From NCBI RefSeq assembly GCF_014648595.1, contig NZ_BMRK01000005.1, forward strand, positions 1 to 64,000: a stretch of 64,000 nucleotides of DNA. The letters run 5' to 3'. This DNA comes from Nocardioides luteus. Its GTDB lineage: Bacteria; Actinomycetota; Actinomycetes; Propionibacteriales; Nocardioidaceae. Shown piece after piece: positions 43,823 to 52,494 of the stretch. Below the pieces are notes generated by a model. That model saw only the letters and a list, made by a program, of their open reading frames with translations, was not told the DNA's origin and searched no databases. A program made the translations under genes and the position numbers. Every line of letters starts with the position of its first letter. The first letter of the stretch is position 1.

Positions 43823-44121
43823 CCGCTGGCCGGAACGAACGGCCGCGTCACCAGGTGTTCACAAAGAAAAATTCTGCGTGTTGCCACCGATGGGCGCCTC
43901 AGCGCCGTAGCGTTGTCTCAACGGCGGGGAACGAAATCCCGTCGCACCTGGAGGCCCGTTACGTGAATATTCACGAACCGAACCTGCGTCAGGATCATGC
44001 CGATCCTGACGGGTGTGAGGCGGTCGGCACCCCGACTGACGGTCCACCGTCCGGTCCATCTGATTAGTGATGAAATGGCCGGACTCATGGGTGTGTGAGC
44101 CGGTCGCGAGAGGTGATCCGC
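43823..44121. other. Intergenic region with two inverted repeats
   Basis: CGTGAATATTCACG (43962-43975) is a perfect 14-bp palindrome of low GC. GTCAGGATC (43988-43996), ATGCC, GATCCTGAC (44002-44010) is a 9-bp hairpin followed by GGGTGTGAGG. The remainder (43855-43925) is AT-richer than surrounding genes and probably carries the phoH promoter. A short untranslated-RNA role for the hairpin cannot be excluded. Confidence 0.5.
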
Positions 44122-45528
44122 GTGGCCAACCCAACCACGAACGAGCATGTCACCGAGGCCGAGTCATCGGCCCCTCCGACACCGGCGTCGGAGGCCCCGA
44201 AATCGGACGGAGCCGCAGAGAGCGAGGCGCCGTCAGGGCGTACGTTCGTTCTCGACACCAGCGTCCTGCTCTCGGACCCGAAGGCGATGACGCGCTTCGC
44301 CGAGCACCAGGTCGTGCTTCCGGTGGTGGTGATCACCGAGCTCGAGGGGAAGAGGCACCACCCGGAGCTGGGCTACTTCGCCCGCTCCGCGCTCCGTCAG
44401 CTCGACGAGCTGCGGGTCACCCACGGCCGGCTGGACACCGCTGTCCCGGTCGGCGAGCTCGGCGGCACCATCCGCGTCGAGCTCAACCACACCGACCCCT
44501 CGGCCCTGCCGAGCGGTTTCCGGCTCGGGGACAACGACACCCGGATCCTCGCCGTCGCGCGCAACCTGAAGGGCGACGGGCTCGACGTCACCCTGGTCTC
44601 CAAGGACCTGCCGATGCGGATCAAGGCGTCCGCGGTCGGGCTGAAGGCCGAGGACTACCGCGGTGAGCGGATCAACGACTCCGACCCGGGCTACTCGGGC
44701 ATGTCCGAGCTGGACGTCTCCTCCGGGGACCTCGACGAGCTCTACGACGACGGGGTGCTCGACCTCGACGCCGCCCGCGACCTGCCCTGCCACACCGGCC
44801 TGGTGCTGATGTCGGACCGCGGCACCGCACTGGGACGCGTCGGACCGGACAAGCAGGTCCACCTCGTCCGGGGCGACCGGGAGGCCTTCGGCATCCACGG
44901 CCGCTCCGCGGAGCAGCGGATCGCGCTGGAGATGCTGCTCGACCCCGAGGTGGGGATCGTCTCGCTCGGTGGCCGGGCCGGCACCGGTAAGTCCGCGCTG
45001 GCGCTCTGCGCCGGCCTGGAGGCGGTCATGGAGCGCAACCAGCACAAGAAGGTCGTCATCTTCCGCCCGCTCTTCGCGGTCGGTGGCCAGGAGCTCGGCT
45101 ACCTGCCCGGCACCGAGAACGAGAAGATGTCGCCGTGGGGCCAGGCGGTCTTCGACACCCTCTCCGCGGTGACCTCGCAGGACGTGATCGACGAGATCAT
45201 GGACCGCGGCATGCTCGAGGTGCTGCCGCTGACCCACATCCGCGGCCGGTCGCTCCACGACTCCTTCGTCATCGTCGACGAGGCGCAGTCGCTGGAGCGC
45301 AACGTGCTCCTCACCGTGCTCTCCCGTATCGGCGCCAACTCGAAGGTCGTGCTCACCCACGACGTCGCCCAGCGCGACAACCTCCGGGTCGGTCGACACG
45401 ACGGCGTGGTCGCGGTGATCGAGAAGCTCAAGGGTCACCCGCTCTTCTCCCACGTCACGCTGACCCGTTCCGAGCGGTCGCCGATCGCGGCTCTGGTCAC
45501 CGAGATGCTGGAGAACGTGGTGCCGTAA
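44122..45528 (+). CDS. PhoH family protein (PIN-PhoH, PhoH2 type)
   Basis: 468 residues from GTG 44122, with GAGAGG 8 bases upstream; GTG 44095 adds 9 residues. Disordered acidic N-terminus, then PIN RNase domain: [13 protein letters not shown] with the first metal Asp, [22 protein letters not shown]. The PhoH ATPase follows: Walker [15 protein letters not shown], Walker [12 protein letters not shown], sensor motif [10 protein letters not shown]. Family members unwind and cut RNA and form part of toxin-antitoxin-like modules (PhoAT in mycobacteria). No small PhoAT-like partner is clear just upstream. Confidence 0.9.
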   Translation: MANPTTNEHVTEAESSAPPTPASEAPKSDGAAESEAPSGRTFVLDTSVLLSDPKAMTRFAEHQVVLPVVVITELEGKRHHPELGYFARSALRQLDELRVTHGRLDTAVPVGELGGTIRVELNHTDPSALPSGFRLGDNDTRILAVARNLKGDGLDVTLVSKDLPMRIKASAVGLKAEDYRGERINDSDPGYSGMSELDVSSGDLDELYDDGVLDLDAARDLPCHTGLVLMSDRGTALGRVGPDKQVHLVRGDREAFGIHGRSAEQRIALEMLLDPEVGIVSLGGRAGTGKSALALCAGLEAVMERNQHKKVVIFRPLFAVGGQELGYLPGTENEKMSPWGQAVFDTLSAVTSQDVIDEIMDRGMLEVLPLTHIRGRSLHDSFVIVDEAQSLERNVLLTVLSRIGANSKVVLTHDVAQRDNLRVGRHDGVVAVIEKLKGHPLFSHVTLTRSERSPIAALVTEMLENVVP

Positions 45529-45541
45529 TCCTTGTCACGTC

Positions 45542-45574
45542 AACGGCCTCAGACCTGTAAGGTCTGGGGCCGTT
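45542..45574 (+). terminator. Strong terminator hairpin after phoH
   Basis: AACGGCCTCAGACC, TGTAA loop, GGTCTGGGGCCGTT: a 14-bp stem with one G-U type pair. Followed by GTGATTTC. It ends 13 to 46 bases after the phoH stop. Confidence 0.75.
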
Positions 45575-45690
45575 GTGATTTCTGTGACTCATGTTACGGA
45601 AGTGATGCTCAGGACGGTCATTTCTGACCTACAAACGGTGCGTCCGGTTTGATACGGCCTCTGGGCTCATGCATTGTTTGCGGGTCTGTA

Positions 45691-46428
45691 ATGCCTCAGC
45701 CCCCGAGAGAGCCAGTGTCCCAGCCTGTTCATCGCGCCCCGCGACATCGCGGCGCGCCAGCGAATCCGCTTGTGGACGTCCCGCACAAGGCTGCGCGTGC
45801 GACCGCAAAGACAAGCCTCCTCCTCTCCGTCCTCGCCATGGGCGGCACCGGCGCTGCTGTCGCTGGCGGTGTGGCCTACACCGGCCCCGCCACCGACGAC
45901 GCCAAGCTCAGCGCAGGTGAGGCGGCAGCCACCGATCTTCCCGAGCTCACCGACGCCCAGCGCGCCGCGATCGAGGCCGAGTCCGCCGCCCGCGGCAACG
46001 AGACCTCCTCGCTGTCCCGCTCGGCCGGCGACCGCCGTGAGGTCGCCGACCCCGGCAAGCAGGCCGCGCTGTCGGCCGGCAACGACGTCCGCGCCATCGC
46101 CGGCGTCGAGGAGGTCGAGATCGACCTCCGCAACCCCAAGGACATCGCCAAGTCGATGCTCCGCGACTTCGGCTGGGGCCTCGACCAGTTCTCCTGCCTC
46201 GAGCCGCTGTGGGAGAAGGAGTCGGGCTGGAACCCGCACGCCGCCAACCCCTCCTCCAGCGCCTACGGCATCCCGCAGGCCCTCCCCGGCTCCAAGATGG
46301 CCTCCGCCGGTGAGGACTGGGAGACCAACCCGGCCACCCAGATCAAGTGGGGCCTCGGCTACATCAACGACCGCTACGGCTCGCCCTGCGGCGCCTGGGG
46401 CCACTCCCAGTCCTCCGGCTGGTACTGA
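45691..46428 (+). CDS. Secreted or membrane-anchored lytic transglycosylase-like protein
   Basis: 245 residues from ATG 45691. Proline-rich cytoplasmic tail, one hydrophobic helix (KTSLLLSVLAMGGTGAAVAGGVAY), and a linker of Ala/Glu. The C-terminal SLT-like domain is DQFSCLEPLWEKESGWNPHAANPSSSAYGIPQALPGSKM, with the catalytic Glu in EKESGWN, then QIKWGLGYINDRYGSPCGAW. Two Cys may form a disulfide. This actinobacterial type cleaves peptidoglycan, similar to resuscitation-promoting-factor-like muralytic enzymes. The 110-base leader has a low-GC promoter segment but no riboswitch I can identify. A second repeat array begins right after its stop. Confidence 0.83.
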   Translation: MPQPPREPVSQPVHRAPRHRGAPANPLVDVPHKAARATAKTSLLLSVLAMGGTGAAVAGGVAYTGPATDDAKLSAGEAAATDLPELTDAQRAAIEAESAARGNETSSLSRSAGDRREVADPGKQAALSAGNDVRAIAGVEEVEIDLRNPKDIAKSMLRDFGWGLDQFSCLEPLWEKESGWNPHAANPSSSAYGIPQALPGSKMASAGEDWETNPATQIKWGLGYINDRYGSPCGAWGHSQSSGWY

Positions 46429-46434
46429 CCCCCC

Positions 46435-46549
46435 GCCGAGTCGGCGCAACTGCCCCGAAATCAAACGCCGAGTCGGCGCATCTGCCTCAACATCTGGGGC
46501 AGATGCGCCGACTCGGCGGTTGTGGGTGGGGCAGACGCGCCGACTCGGC
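46435..46549. repeat. Symmetric 22-bp repeat array, four units
   Basis: Same unit as 39733-39975. Forward copies at 46435 and 46467, inverted copies at 46496 and 46528. Spacers: 10 bases (46457-46466), 7-base centre (46489-46495, AACATCT), 10 bases (46518-46527). It occupies the space between the transglycosylase stop and the fumC stop (46551). Copy 2 has one base change near its end (CTGCCTC). Confidence 0.9.
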
Positions 46550-46550
46550 G

Positions 46551-47939
46551 TCACGGGTGGGTCATGGACTCGACGTCGAGCGCCTTGTCGAGGTCTTCCA
46601 CACTGATGGTGCCGTCGGCGACGTAGCCCATCTCGATGACGGTCTCCTTGATCGTGGCGCCCTGGGCGAGGGCCTGCTTGGCGACCTTCGCGGCCGCCTC
46701 GTAGCCGATGTGCTTGTTGAGCGGCGTGACGATCGAGGGGGACGACTCGGCGTAGGCGCGCAGGCGCTCCGGGACCGGCTCGATCCCGTCGACGGTGCGC
46801 TGGGCCAGGACGGTCATCGAGGTGGAGAGCAGGCGGATCGACTCGAGGATGTTGCGGGCCATCACCGGCATCGCGACGTTGAGCTCGAAAGCGCCCGAGG
46901 CGCCGGCGGCCGCCACGGCGGCGTCGTTGCCGATCACCTGGAAGGCGACCATCAAGGTGGCCTCGGGCACGACCGGGTTGACCTTGCCGGGCATGATCGA
47001 GGAGCCCGGCTGAAGGTCGGGAAGGTGGATCTCGGCGAGGCCGGTAGTCGGCCCTGACGACATCCAGCGCAGGTCGTTGTTGATCTTGATCAGCCCGACC
47101 GCGATCGTCTTCAGGACCCCAGAGAGCTCGACGAGCGAGTCGCGGGTGCCCTGGGCCTCGAAGTGGTTGCGCGCCTCGGTGAACGGCTGGCCGGTGCGGT
47201 TGGAGAGGTCGGCGATCACGGCCTGCGGGAACCCCTGGGGCGTGTTGATGCCGGTGCCGACCGCGGTGCCGCCCAGCGCCAGCTCGCGCACCCTCGGCAA
47301 AACGGACTCGAGCCGCTCGGCCGCGTAGCGGACCGTCGCTGCGTACCCGCCGAACTCCTGGCCGAGGGTGACCGGGGTCGCGTCCATCAGGTGGGTGCGG
47401 CCCGACTTCACCAGGCCGGAGAACTCCTCGGCCTTGGCCTCCAGCGAGCTCGCCAGCACGTCGATCGCGGGCAGCAGCTGCTCGCTGACGGCGACGGCGG
47501 CGGCGACGTGGATCGCGGTGGGGAAGGTGTCGTTGGAGGACTGGGAGGCGTTGACGTGGTCGTTGGGATGTACGTCGCCGCCGGCCCGCGCGACCAGCGA
47601 GGCGATCACCTCGTTGGCGTTCATGTTGGACGAGGTGCCGGACCCGGTCTGGAAGACATCGATCGGGAAGGCGTCGTCGTGCTTGCCCTCGGAGACCTCG
47701 CCGGCGGCCGCGATGATCGCCTCTGCCTTGTCACCGGGCAGGACGCCGAGATCGAAGTTGGCTAGGGCGGCCGAGGCCTTCACATGCCCGATCGCGTGGA
47801 TCAGCGCCGGTTCGATCGGCGTCCCCGAGATCGGGAAGTTCTCCACGGCCCGCTGGGTCTGGGCCCGCCACAGCGCGTCCTTCGGGACCCGGACCTCGCC
47901 CATGGAGTCGTGCTCGATGCGAAAGCTCATGTCGTCCAT
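46551..47939 (-). CDS. fumC: Fumarate hydratase, class II
   Basis: 462 residues, full-length. Fumarase/aspartase superfamily marks: [20 protein letters not shown], the SSNDTFPTA loop, [19 protein letters not shown] with the family His, and [12 protein letters not shown] signature. Reversible fumarate hydration to L-malate in the TCA cycle, metal-free tetramer. The C-terminal residues near the stop abut the repeat array. The methyltransferase gene lies 18 bases upstream on the same strand, so they may be co-transcribed. A class I fumarase gene also exists at 52469. Confidence 0.93.
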   Translation of the reverse strand: MDDMSFRIEHDSMGEVRVPKDALWRAQTQRAVENFPISGTPIEPALIHAIGHVKASAALANFDLGVLPGDKAEAIIAAAGEVSEGKHDDAFPIDVFQTGSGTSSNMNANEVIASLVARAGGDVHPNDHVNASQSSNDTFPTAIHVAAAVAVSEQLLPAIDVLASSLEAKAEEFSGLVKSGRTHLMDATPVTLGQEFGGYAATVRYAAERLESVLPRVRELALGGTAVGTGINTPQGFPQAVIADLSNRTGQPFTEARNHFEAQGTRDSLVELSGVLKTIAVGLIKINNDLRWMSSGPTTGLAEIHLPDLQPGSSIMPGKVNPVVPEATLMVAFQVIGNDAAVAAAGASGAFELNVAMPVMARNILESIRLLSTSMTVLAQRTVDGIEPVPERLRAYAESSPSIVTPLNKHIGYEAAAKVAKQALAQGATIKETVIEMGYVADGTISVEDLDKALDVESMTHP

Positions 47940-47957
47940 ATCTGGTTCAACCTTTGA

Positions 47958-48638
47958 TCAGTAGGTGCGATTCCCTGATGAGGCGGTACCCACATAGAGC
48001 CAGTACGTCTCCTCGTGACCCTGCAGATCGATCGGGTAGGGGAGCCCCTCGGCATGGTCGAAGACCTGCGCCATCACCTCGAGGAGCGCCGGAGCCTCCG
48101 CCGCCGACCACACCACCACCGTGCCATGCGCCCCGGCGGCGCGGCGGGCGTCGGCCAGCGCGGGCGCCTCGTAGAGCGCGCCGTTGGCGTCGTGGACCAG
48201 ATAGCCGGGGCCGTTGTCGACGTCCAGCAGGACGATGTCGTAGGACGCCTCCGGGCTCTCCCGCAAGGCGTCGGCGACATCGGCGACCTCGACCCGGACA
48301 CGCTCCTCGGCCAGCAGCGCCGGGCCGTGCGGGACCCTGCCGGTGCGCATCCACTCGACCAGCCGCGGCTCGATCTCGACGACGGTCGCCTGCTCGACCC
48401 GCGGGTCGGCCAGCACCGCCTCGAGGGTGAAACCGAGCCCGAGACCCCCGATGAGCACCCGGCCCGGCTGCGGGTGCAGGTCGAGCGCGTGCGTGGCGAG
48501 CGCCTTCTCGGTCGAGGTCTCCCGGGTGTCCATCACGAAGATGCCGTTGGCGCGCAACTCCAGGTGGCCGTCAGCCCGGTGTCGCAGAGCCAGCCCGCCG
48601 TCCACGATCACCGATTCCGTTCCGCTCACGGTTGCCAT
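47958..48638 (-). CDS. Spermidine synthase-like class I methyltransferase
   Basis: 226 residues from ATG 48638. SAM-binding motif I VLIGGLGLGFTLEAVL, acidic motif TVVEIEPRLVEW, and DIVLLDVDNGPGYL motif. The sequence LELRANGIFVMDTRETSTEKALATHALDL fits the spermidine-synthase-like family. The substrate cannot be assigned: it may transfer methyl or aminopropyl groups. Divergent from an SDR gene with only 26 bases between starts. Confidence 0.8.
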   Translation of the reverse strand: MATVSGTESVIVDGGLALRHRADGHLELRANGIFVMDTRETSTEKALATHALDLHPQPGRVLIGGLGLGFTLEAVLADPRVEQATVVEIEPRLVEWMRTGRVPHGPALLAEERVRVEVADVADALRESPEASYDIVLLDVDNGPGYLVHDANGALYEAPALADARRAAGAHGTVVVWSAAEAPALLEVMAQVFDHAEGLPYPIDLQGHEETYWLYVGTASSGNRTY

Positions 48639-48664
48639 TGTGGCCGATTGGGTACCGGGCCGAC

Positions 48665-49528
48665 ATGAGTGATGACACCCAGTTCCCAGCACAGCAGCAG
48701 CAACCTCCTGGGCTCACGGGGGAGATGGACCCGCAGCCCGACCACGGCGAGTCCAGCTATCAGGGCCACGGCCGCCTCGATGGCAAGGTCGCGCTCATCA
48801 CCGGCGGCGACTCCGGCATCGGCCGTGCGGTCGCCATCGCGTACGCCCGCGAGGGGGCCGACGTCGCCATCGTCCACCTTCCCGAGGAGGAGCCGGACGC
48901 GCAGGCGACCACGAAGCTCGTCGAGGAGGCTGGGCGCAAGTGCCTGGCCATGCCGCTCGACATCCGCGAGCGCGAGGCGTGCGACGAGGCGATCGAGCGC
49001 ACCGTGCAGGAGCTCGGCGGCCTCGACATCCTGGTCAACAACGCGGGCTACCAGTTCGCCCGCGACGACAGCCTGCTGGACATGGACGACGAGCGCATCG
49101 ACCGCACGTTCAAGACCAACCTGTACGCCCTGCTGTGGCTGACCCGCGCGGCCGTACCGCACCTGAAGAAGACCGGCGGGTGCGTGATCAACAACGCCTC
49201 GATCCAGGCCTACGAGCCGTCGACCACGCTGATCGACTACGCCGCGACCAAGGCGGCCATCAACAACCTCACGGCCAACCTCGCCGCCGAGCTCGGCCCC
49301 GACGGGATCCGCGTGAACGCGGTGGCCCCCGGGCCGATCTGGACGCCGCTGCAGCCCGCGACCCAGGCTCCGGAGAAGATCGAGAAGTTCGGGGCCAACA
49401 CGCCCCTGGGCCGTGCCGGCCAGCCGGCCGAGGTGGCTCCGGCGTTCGTCTTCCTGGCGTCCCAGGCCGAGGCGTCCTACGTCTCCGGCACCGTTCTCGG
49501 GGTGACTGGAGGACGACCGGTGTTCTGA
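48665..49528 (+). CDS. SDR family oxidoreductase (YghA/YhdG-like, general-stress type)
   Basis: 287 residues from ATG 48665. A polar N-terminal extension with QQQQ and PDHGESSYQGHGRL is typical of the stress-linked SDRs. Cofactor loop ALITGGDSGIGRA, NNAGYQ, catalytic Ser in VINNASIQAY, Tyr-x3-Lys in IDYAATKAAI, PGPIWTPLQPA. NADP(H)-dependent reduction of aldehydes or ketones. TGATG overlap with the DUF6328 gene shows an operon. Confidence 0.88.
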   Translation: MSDDTQFPAQQQQPPGLTGEMDPQPDHGESSYQGHGRLDGKVALITGGDSGIGRAVAIAYAREGADVAIVHLPEEEPDAQATTKLVEEAGRKCLAMPLDIREREACDEAIERTVQELGGLDILVNNAGYQFARDDSLLDMDDERIDRTFKTNLYALLWLTRAAVPHLKKTGGCVINNASIQAYEPSTTLIDYAATKAAINNLTANLAAELGPDGIRVNAVAPGPIWTPLQPATQAPEKIEKFGANTPLGRAGQPAEVAPAFVFLASQAEASYVSGTVLGVTGGRPVF

Positions 49529-50040
49529 TGGCGAGCAGCTTCGACGACGGTGAGATCAGGGGCGATGTCAAGGGCGGCGGCCCGAACGAGCGCCCGGAGG
49601 AACGCCTCGTCCGCAACTGGAACGAGCTCCTCCAGGAGTTGAGGGTGCTGCAGACGGGGGTGCAGATCCTCACCGGCTTCCTGCTGACGGTGCCGTTCTC
49701 CCCGGCCTTCCCGAACCTCACCGAGGATCAGCGCGTCATCTACCTCGTCGTGCTGGTCGGCTCCGTCATCACCACCTCGCTCATCATCGCGCCGGTCTCC
49801 TTCCACCGGATGCTGTTCCGGCAGCGACAGCGGCCGTGGCTGGTCAGGGCCTCCCACATCTGTGCCCGCGCGGGTCTGGTGGGGTTCGGGATCGTCTCGT
49901 CGCTGGTGCTTCTGCTGGTCTTCGACGTCGTCCTCTCCCTCGGCGCCGGGATCGTCGCGGCCGTGGCGGCGCTCCTCCTCTTCGCGAGCCTCTGGGCCGG
50001 TCTGCCCCTGATGAACGCCCGGAACAACAACTCCCACTGA
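49528..50040 (+). CDS. DUF6328 family membrane protein
   Basis: 170 residues, four helices: QTGVQILTGFLLTVPFSPAF, VIYLVVLVGSVITTSLIIAPV, AGLVGFGIVSSLVLLLVF, IVAAVAALLLFASLWAGL. The acidic N-terminus ENDEPEER-like (GGGPNERPEERLVRNWNELLQELRV) precedes them. This matches the actinobacterial DUF6328 family, sometimes labelled sodium:proton antiporter without proof. Co-translated with the SDR gene (1-base overlap). Confidence 0.7.
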   Translation: MASSFDDGEIRGDVKGGGPNERPEERLVRNWNELLQELRVLQTGVQILTGFLLTVPFSPAFPNLTEDQRVIYLVVLVGSVITTSLIIAPVSFHRMLFRQRQRPWLVRASHICARAGLVGFGIVSSLVLLLVFDVVLSLGAGIVAAVAALLLFASLWAGLPLMNARNNNSH

Positions 50041-50101
50041 CCCGGTGTGATGAGCGCCACACCCGGAGTACGCTGGTGTGGAACCGAGTCGGGTGGGATG
50101 T

Positions 50102-50548
50102 ATGTGGTCGATCTTCTGGATCATCGTCGCGGTGCTCCTCGGAGTCGCCGAGGCGTTCACGATGACGCTGGCGTTCGCATTCGTCGCCGGCGGGGCACTT
50201 CTCGCTGCCGGGAGCGCCGCGCTCGGTGCCCCGGTGCTGGTGCAGGCTCTCGTCTTCGTGCTGGCCGGCGGCGGCAGCGTGCTGCTGGTGCGCCCCGTCG
50301 CCCGCCGGCACATGGCGCTGCCACCGCCGGTGCGTGACGGCACCGACGCGCTGGTCGGCCGTCAGGCCGTCGTCCTCGCCGAGGTCAGCTACGCCCACGG
50401 GCTGGTGCGCCTGGCCGGCGAGGAGTGGACCGCCCGGCCCTACGACGAGGACCTCGTCATCCCGGTCGGATGCCGGGTCGACGTGCTCGAGATCGAAGGC
50501 GCGACGGCACTCGTGCACCCGCGGGACCCGCTGTCGCTGTCGCCCTGA
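50102..50548 (+). CDS. NfeD family membrane protein
   Basis: 148 residues from ATG 50102. Two hydrophobic helices in the first 60 residues (IFWIIVAVLLGVAEAFTM, APVLVQALVFVLAGGGSVLLV), then a small OB-fold domain: GTDALVGRQAVVLAEVSYAHGLVRLAGEEWTARP, which is the NfeD C-terminal domain. It pairs with the stomatin-like protein encoded 16 bases later; the two act in membrane microdomain organisation. A CRP-like half-match (TGTGATGAGCGCCACA, 50046-50061) lies 40 bases upstream. Confidence 0.87.
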   Translation: MWSIFWIIVAVLLGVAEAFTMTLAFAFVAGGALLAAGSAALGAPVLVQALVFVLAGGGSVLLVRPVARRHMALPPPVRDGTDALVGRQAVVLAEVSYAHGLVRLAGEEWTARPYDEDLVIPVGCRVDVLEIEGATALVHPRDPLSLSP

Positions 50549-50563
50549 GGAGGGACGTACGAC

Positions 50564-51586
50564 ATGGAACTTCTGCTGATTGTGCTGGTCCTGGTCGCAC
50601 TGGTCGTCGGGGGAGTCGCCTCGACGGTGCGGATCGTGCCGCAGGCCCGGCGCTACAACATCGAGCGGTTCGGCCGCTATCGGATCACCCTGCAGCCGGG
50701 GCTCAACTTCGTCATCCCGCTGGTCGACCGGGTCAACACCAAGCTGGACGTCCGTGAGCAGGTCTACTCCTCCAACCCGCGCCCGGTGATCACCGAGGAC
50801 AACCTGGTCGTCGCCATCGACACGGTGCTCTACTACCAGATCACCGACCCGCGGGCGGCGGCCTACGAGGTGGCCAACTACCTGCAGGCGATCGACCAGC
50901 TCACCGTGACCACGCTGCGCAACCTCATCGGGTCGATGGACCTGGAGACCACGCTGACCTCCCGCGAGACCATCAACACCCGGCTGCGCGAGGTGCTCGA
51001 CGACGCCACCGGCAAGTGGGGGATCCGGGTCAACCGCGTCGAGATCAAGGCGATCGACCCGCCCGCCTCGATCAAGGAGGCGATGGAGAAGCAGATGCGC
51101 GCCGAGCGGGACAAGCGTGCCGCGATCCTGCACGCCGAGGGCAAGCGGGCCTCGCTGATCCTCGAGGCGGAGGGCACCCGGCAGCGCTCGATCCTGGAGG
51201 CCGAGGGGCACCAGCAGGCGCGGGTCCTCGAGGCCGACGGTGAGGCCAAGGCGCTCGAACGCGTCTTCCAGGCGGTCCACGCCAACGACGCCGACGCCAA
51301 GGTGCTGGCCTACAAGTATCTCGAGATGCTGCCCTCCCTCGCCGCCCACGGCAACTCGTTCTGGGTCATCCCCGGCGAGCTCACCGAGGCGATGCGTACG
51401 GTCACCGGCGCCTTCGCCGACAACGCCTCGAAGGCCTCCACCAACGGCGACGAGCGACGTACGCCGCCGGTGCCCGCTCCGCGCAACGCGATCGAGCAGG
51501 CGCAGCGCGAGGCCCACGAGGAGGCCGTCAAGGCGGTCGAGCAGGCCAAGGAGGAGTCTGCCCGCGCGGACCGCATCGTCGGCTGA
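50564..51586 (+). CDS. SPFH/band 7 (stomatin-like) protein, QmcA type
   Basis: 340 residues. One N-terminal helix (ELLLIVLVLVALVVGGVA), then the SPFH domain: ARRYNIERFGRYRITLQPGLNFVIPLVDRV, DVREQVYSSNPRPVITEDNLVV, YQITDPRAAAYEVANYLQAI. A long helical coiled-coil region (EKQMRAERDKRAAILHAEGKRASLILEAEGTRQ) drives oligomer formation. Membrane scaffold and protease partner, working with NfeD. Ends with a low-complexity Glu/Ala/Lys tail. Confidence 0.9.
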   Translation: MELLLIVLVLVALVVGGVASTVRIVPQARRYNIERFGRYRITLQPGLNFVIPLVDRVNTKLDVREQVYSSNPRPVITEDNLVVAIDTVLYYQITDPRAAAYEVANYLQAIDQLTVTTLRNLIGSMDLETTLTSRETINTRLREVLDDATGKWGIRVNRVEIKAIDPPASIKEAMEKQMRAERDKRAAILHAEGKRASLILEAEGTRQRSILEAEGHQQARVLEADGEAKALERVFQAVHANDADAKVLAYKYLEMLPSLAAHGNSFWVIPGELTEAMRTVTGAFADNASKASTNGDERRTPPVPAPRNAIEQAQREAHEEAVKAVEQAKEESARADRIVG

Positions 51587-51606
51587 CGCGCGGGTACCGG
51601 GTGAGC

Positions 51607-51879
51607 ATGAGCGAACGACAAGACGAGCTGCTGGACAACGGGAAGGACGACCAGACGGATCAGGCCGACCAGACCTCGCAGCCCGAGGACGATCAGGACG
51701 GCGGCCAGGTCTCCGAGGTGCAGCAGATGGGCGAGGAGGGGGAGACGCCGATCTCCCCGGGCGATTCGGTCGCCGGATACCCCGACTCGGAGTCCGGCGA
51801 AGCGGACACCCGCGGGGCGGGTCCTGACGGCATCCCGCCGGAGAACCGGCGCGACAACGAGTTCGGTCCCGCCGAATAA
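51607..51879 (+). CDS. Small acidic hydrophilic protein
   Basis: 90 residues from ATG 51607 (GTG 51601 also in frame). Extremely acidic and rich in Asp, Glu, Gln and Gly, without hydrophobic core (DDQTDQADQTSQPEDDQ; GDSVAGYPDSESGEADTRGAGPDG). It is likely disordered. No domain. It may be an expressed conserved small protein, or a by-product of high-GC composition; the regular codon usage and a start close behind the SPFH stop support a real gene. Confidence 0.5.
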   Translation: MSERQDELLDNGKDDQTDQADQTSQPEDDQDGGQVSEVQQMGEEGETPISPGDSVAGYPDSESGEADTRGAGPDGIPPENRRDNEFGPAE

Positions 51880-51912
51880 TCGGGTCGAACCCGGGCCCGA
51901 GGAGGCGGCAGG

Positions 51913-52494
51913 ATGGCAGCCATGGTGCTGCCCACTCCCACGCTGCGTACCTCACGGCTGCTGCTGCGGCCCTTCACCGAGGCTGACAAGGAGCCGCTGT
52001 TCGCGTTGCAGAGCGACGCCTACGTGCTGCGCTACTGGGACTCCTCGCCCTGGACCGACCCCACCCAGGCCGACCGTTTCCTCGCCCGCTGTGAGGAGAT
52101 GGCCGAGGAGGGCAGCGGGGCCCGAGTGGTGCTCGAGCGCGCCGAGGACGGGGCGTTCCTCGGCTGGTGCACCGTGAACAGCTTCAACCCCGACTTCCGC
52201 AGCGCCTCGCTGGGCTACTGCCTGGCCGAGAAGGCCTGGGGTCAGGGGTACGCCACCGAGGCAGCTGGTGCGCTGCTGTCGTGGGCGTTCGACACCCTGG
52301 ACCTCAACCGGGTGCAGGCGGAGGCCGACACCCGCAACCCGGCCTCCGGCCGCGTCCTGGAGAAGCTCGGCTTCGTGCTCGAAGGGACGCTTCGCGAGGA
52401 CTGCATCGTCGACGGAGTCGTCTCCGACACCAGGGTCTACGGGCTGCTCCGCCGCGAGTGGCGCCCGCTCAGCGCTCCTTCGACCGCACCCTGA
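51913..52494 (+). CDS. GNAT N-acetyltransferase (RimJ/RimL type)
   Basis: 193 residues. [25 protein letters not shown] is the RimJ/RimL-type N-terminus; [44 protein letters not shown] contains the acetyl-CoA pyrophosphate loop ([13 protein letters not shown]), then [24 protein letters not shown]. Substrate may be a ribosomal protein N-terminus, an amine or an amino acid. Its last 26 bases overlap the end of the fumarase gene on the other strand. Confidence 0.88.
   Translation: MAAMVLPTPTLRTSRLLLRPFTEADKEPLFALQSDAYVLRYWDSSPWTDPTQADRFLARCEEMAEEGSGARVVLERAEDGAFLGWCTVNSFNPDFRSASLGYCLAEKAWGQGYATEAAGALLSWAFDTLDLNRVQAEADTRNPASGRVLEKLGFVLEGTLREDCIVDGVVSDTRVYGLLRREWRPLSAPSTAP

Noticed and set aside
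45580-45690. c-di-AMP (ydaO) riboswitch ahead of the transglycosylase gene
   Set aside because: Common before such genes in actinobacteria, but none of the conserved ydaO blocks is visible here.
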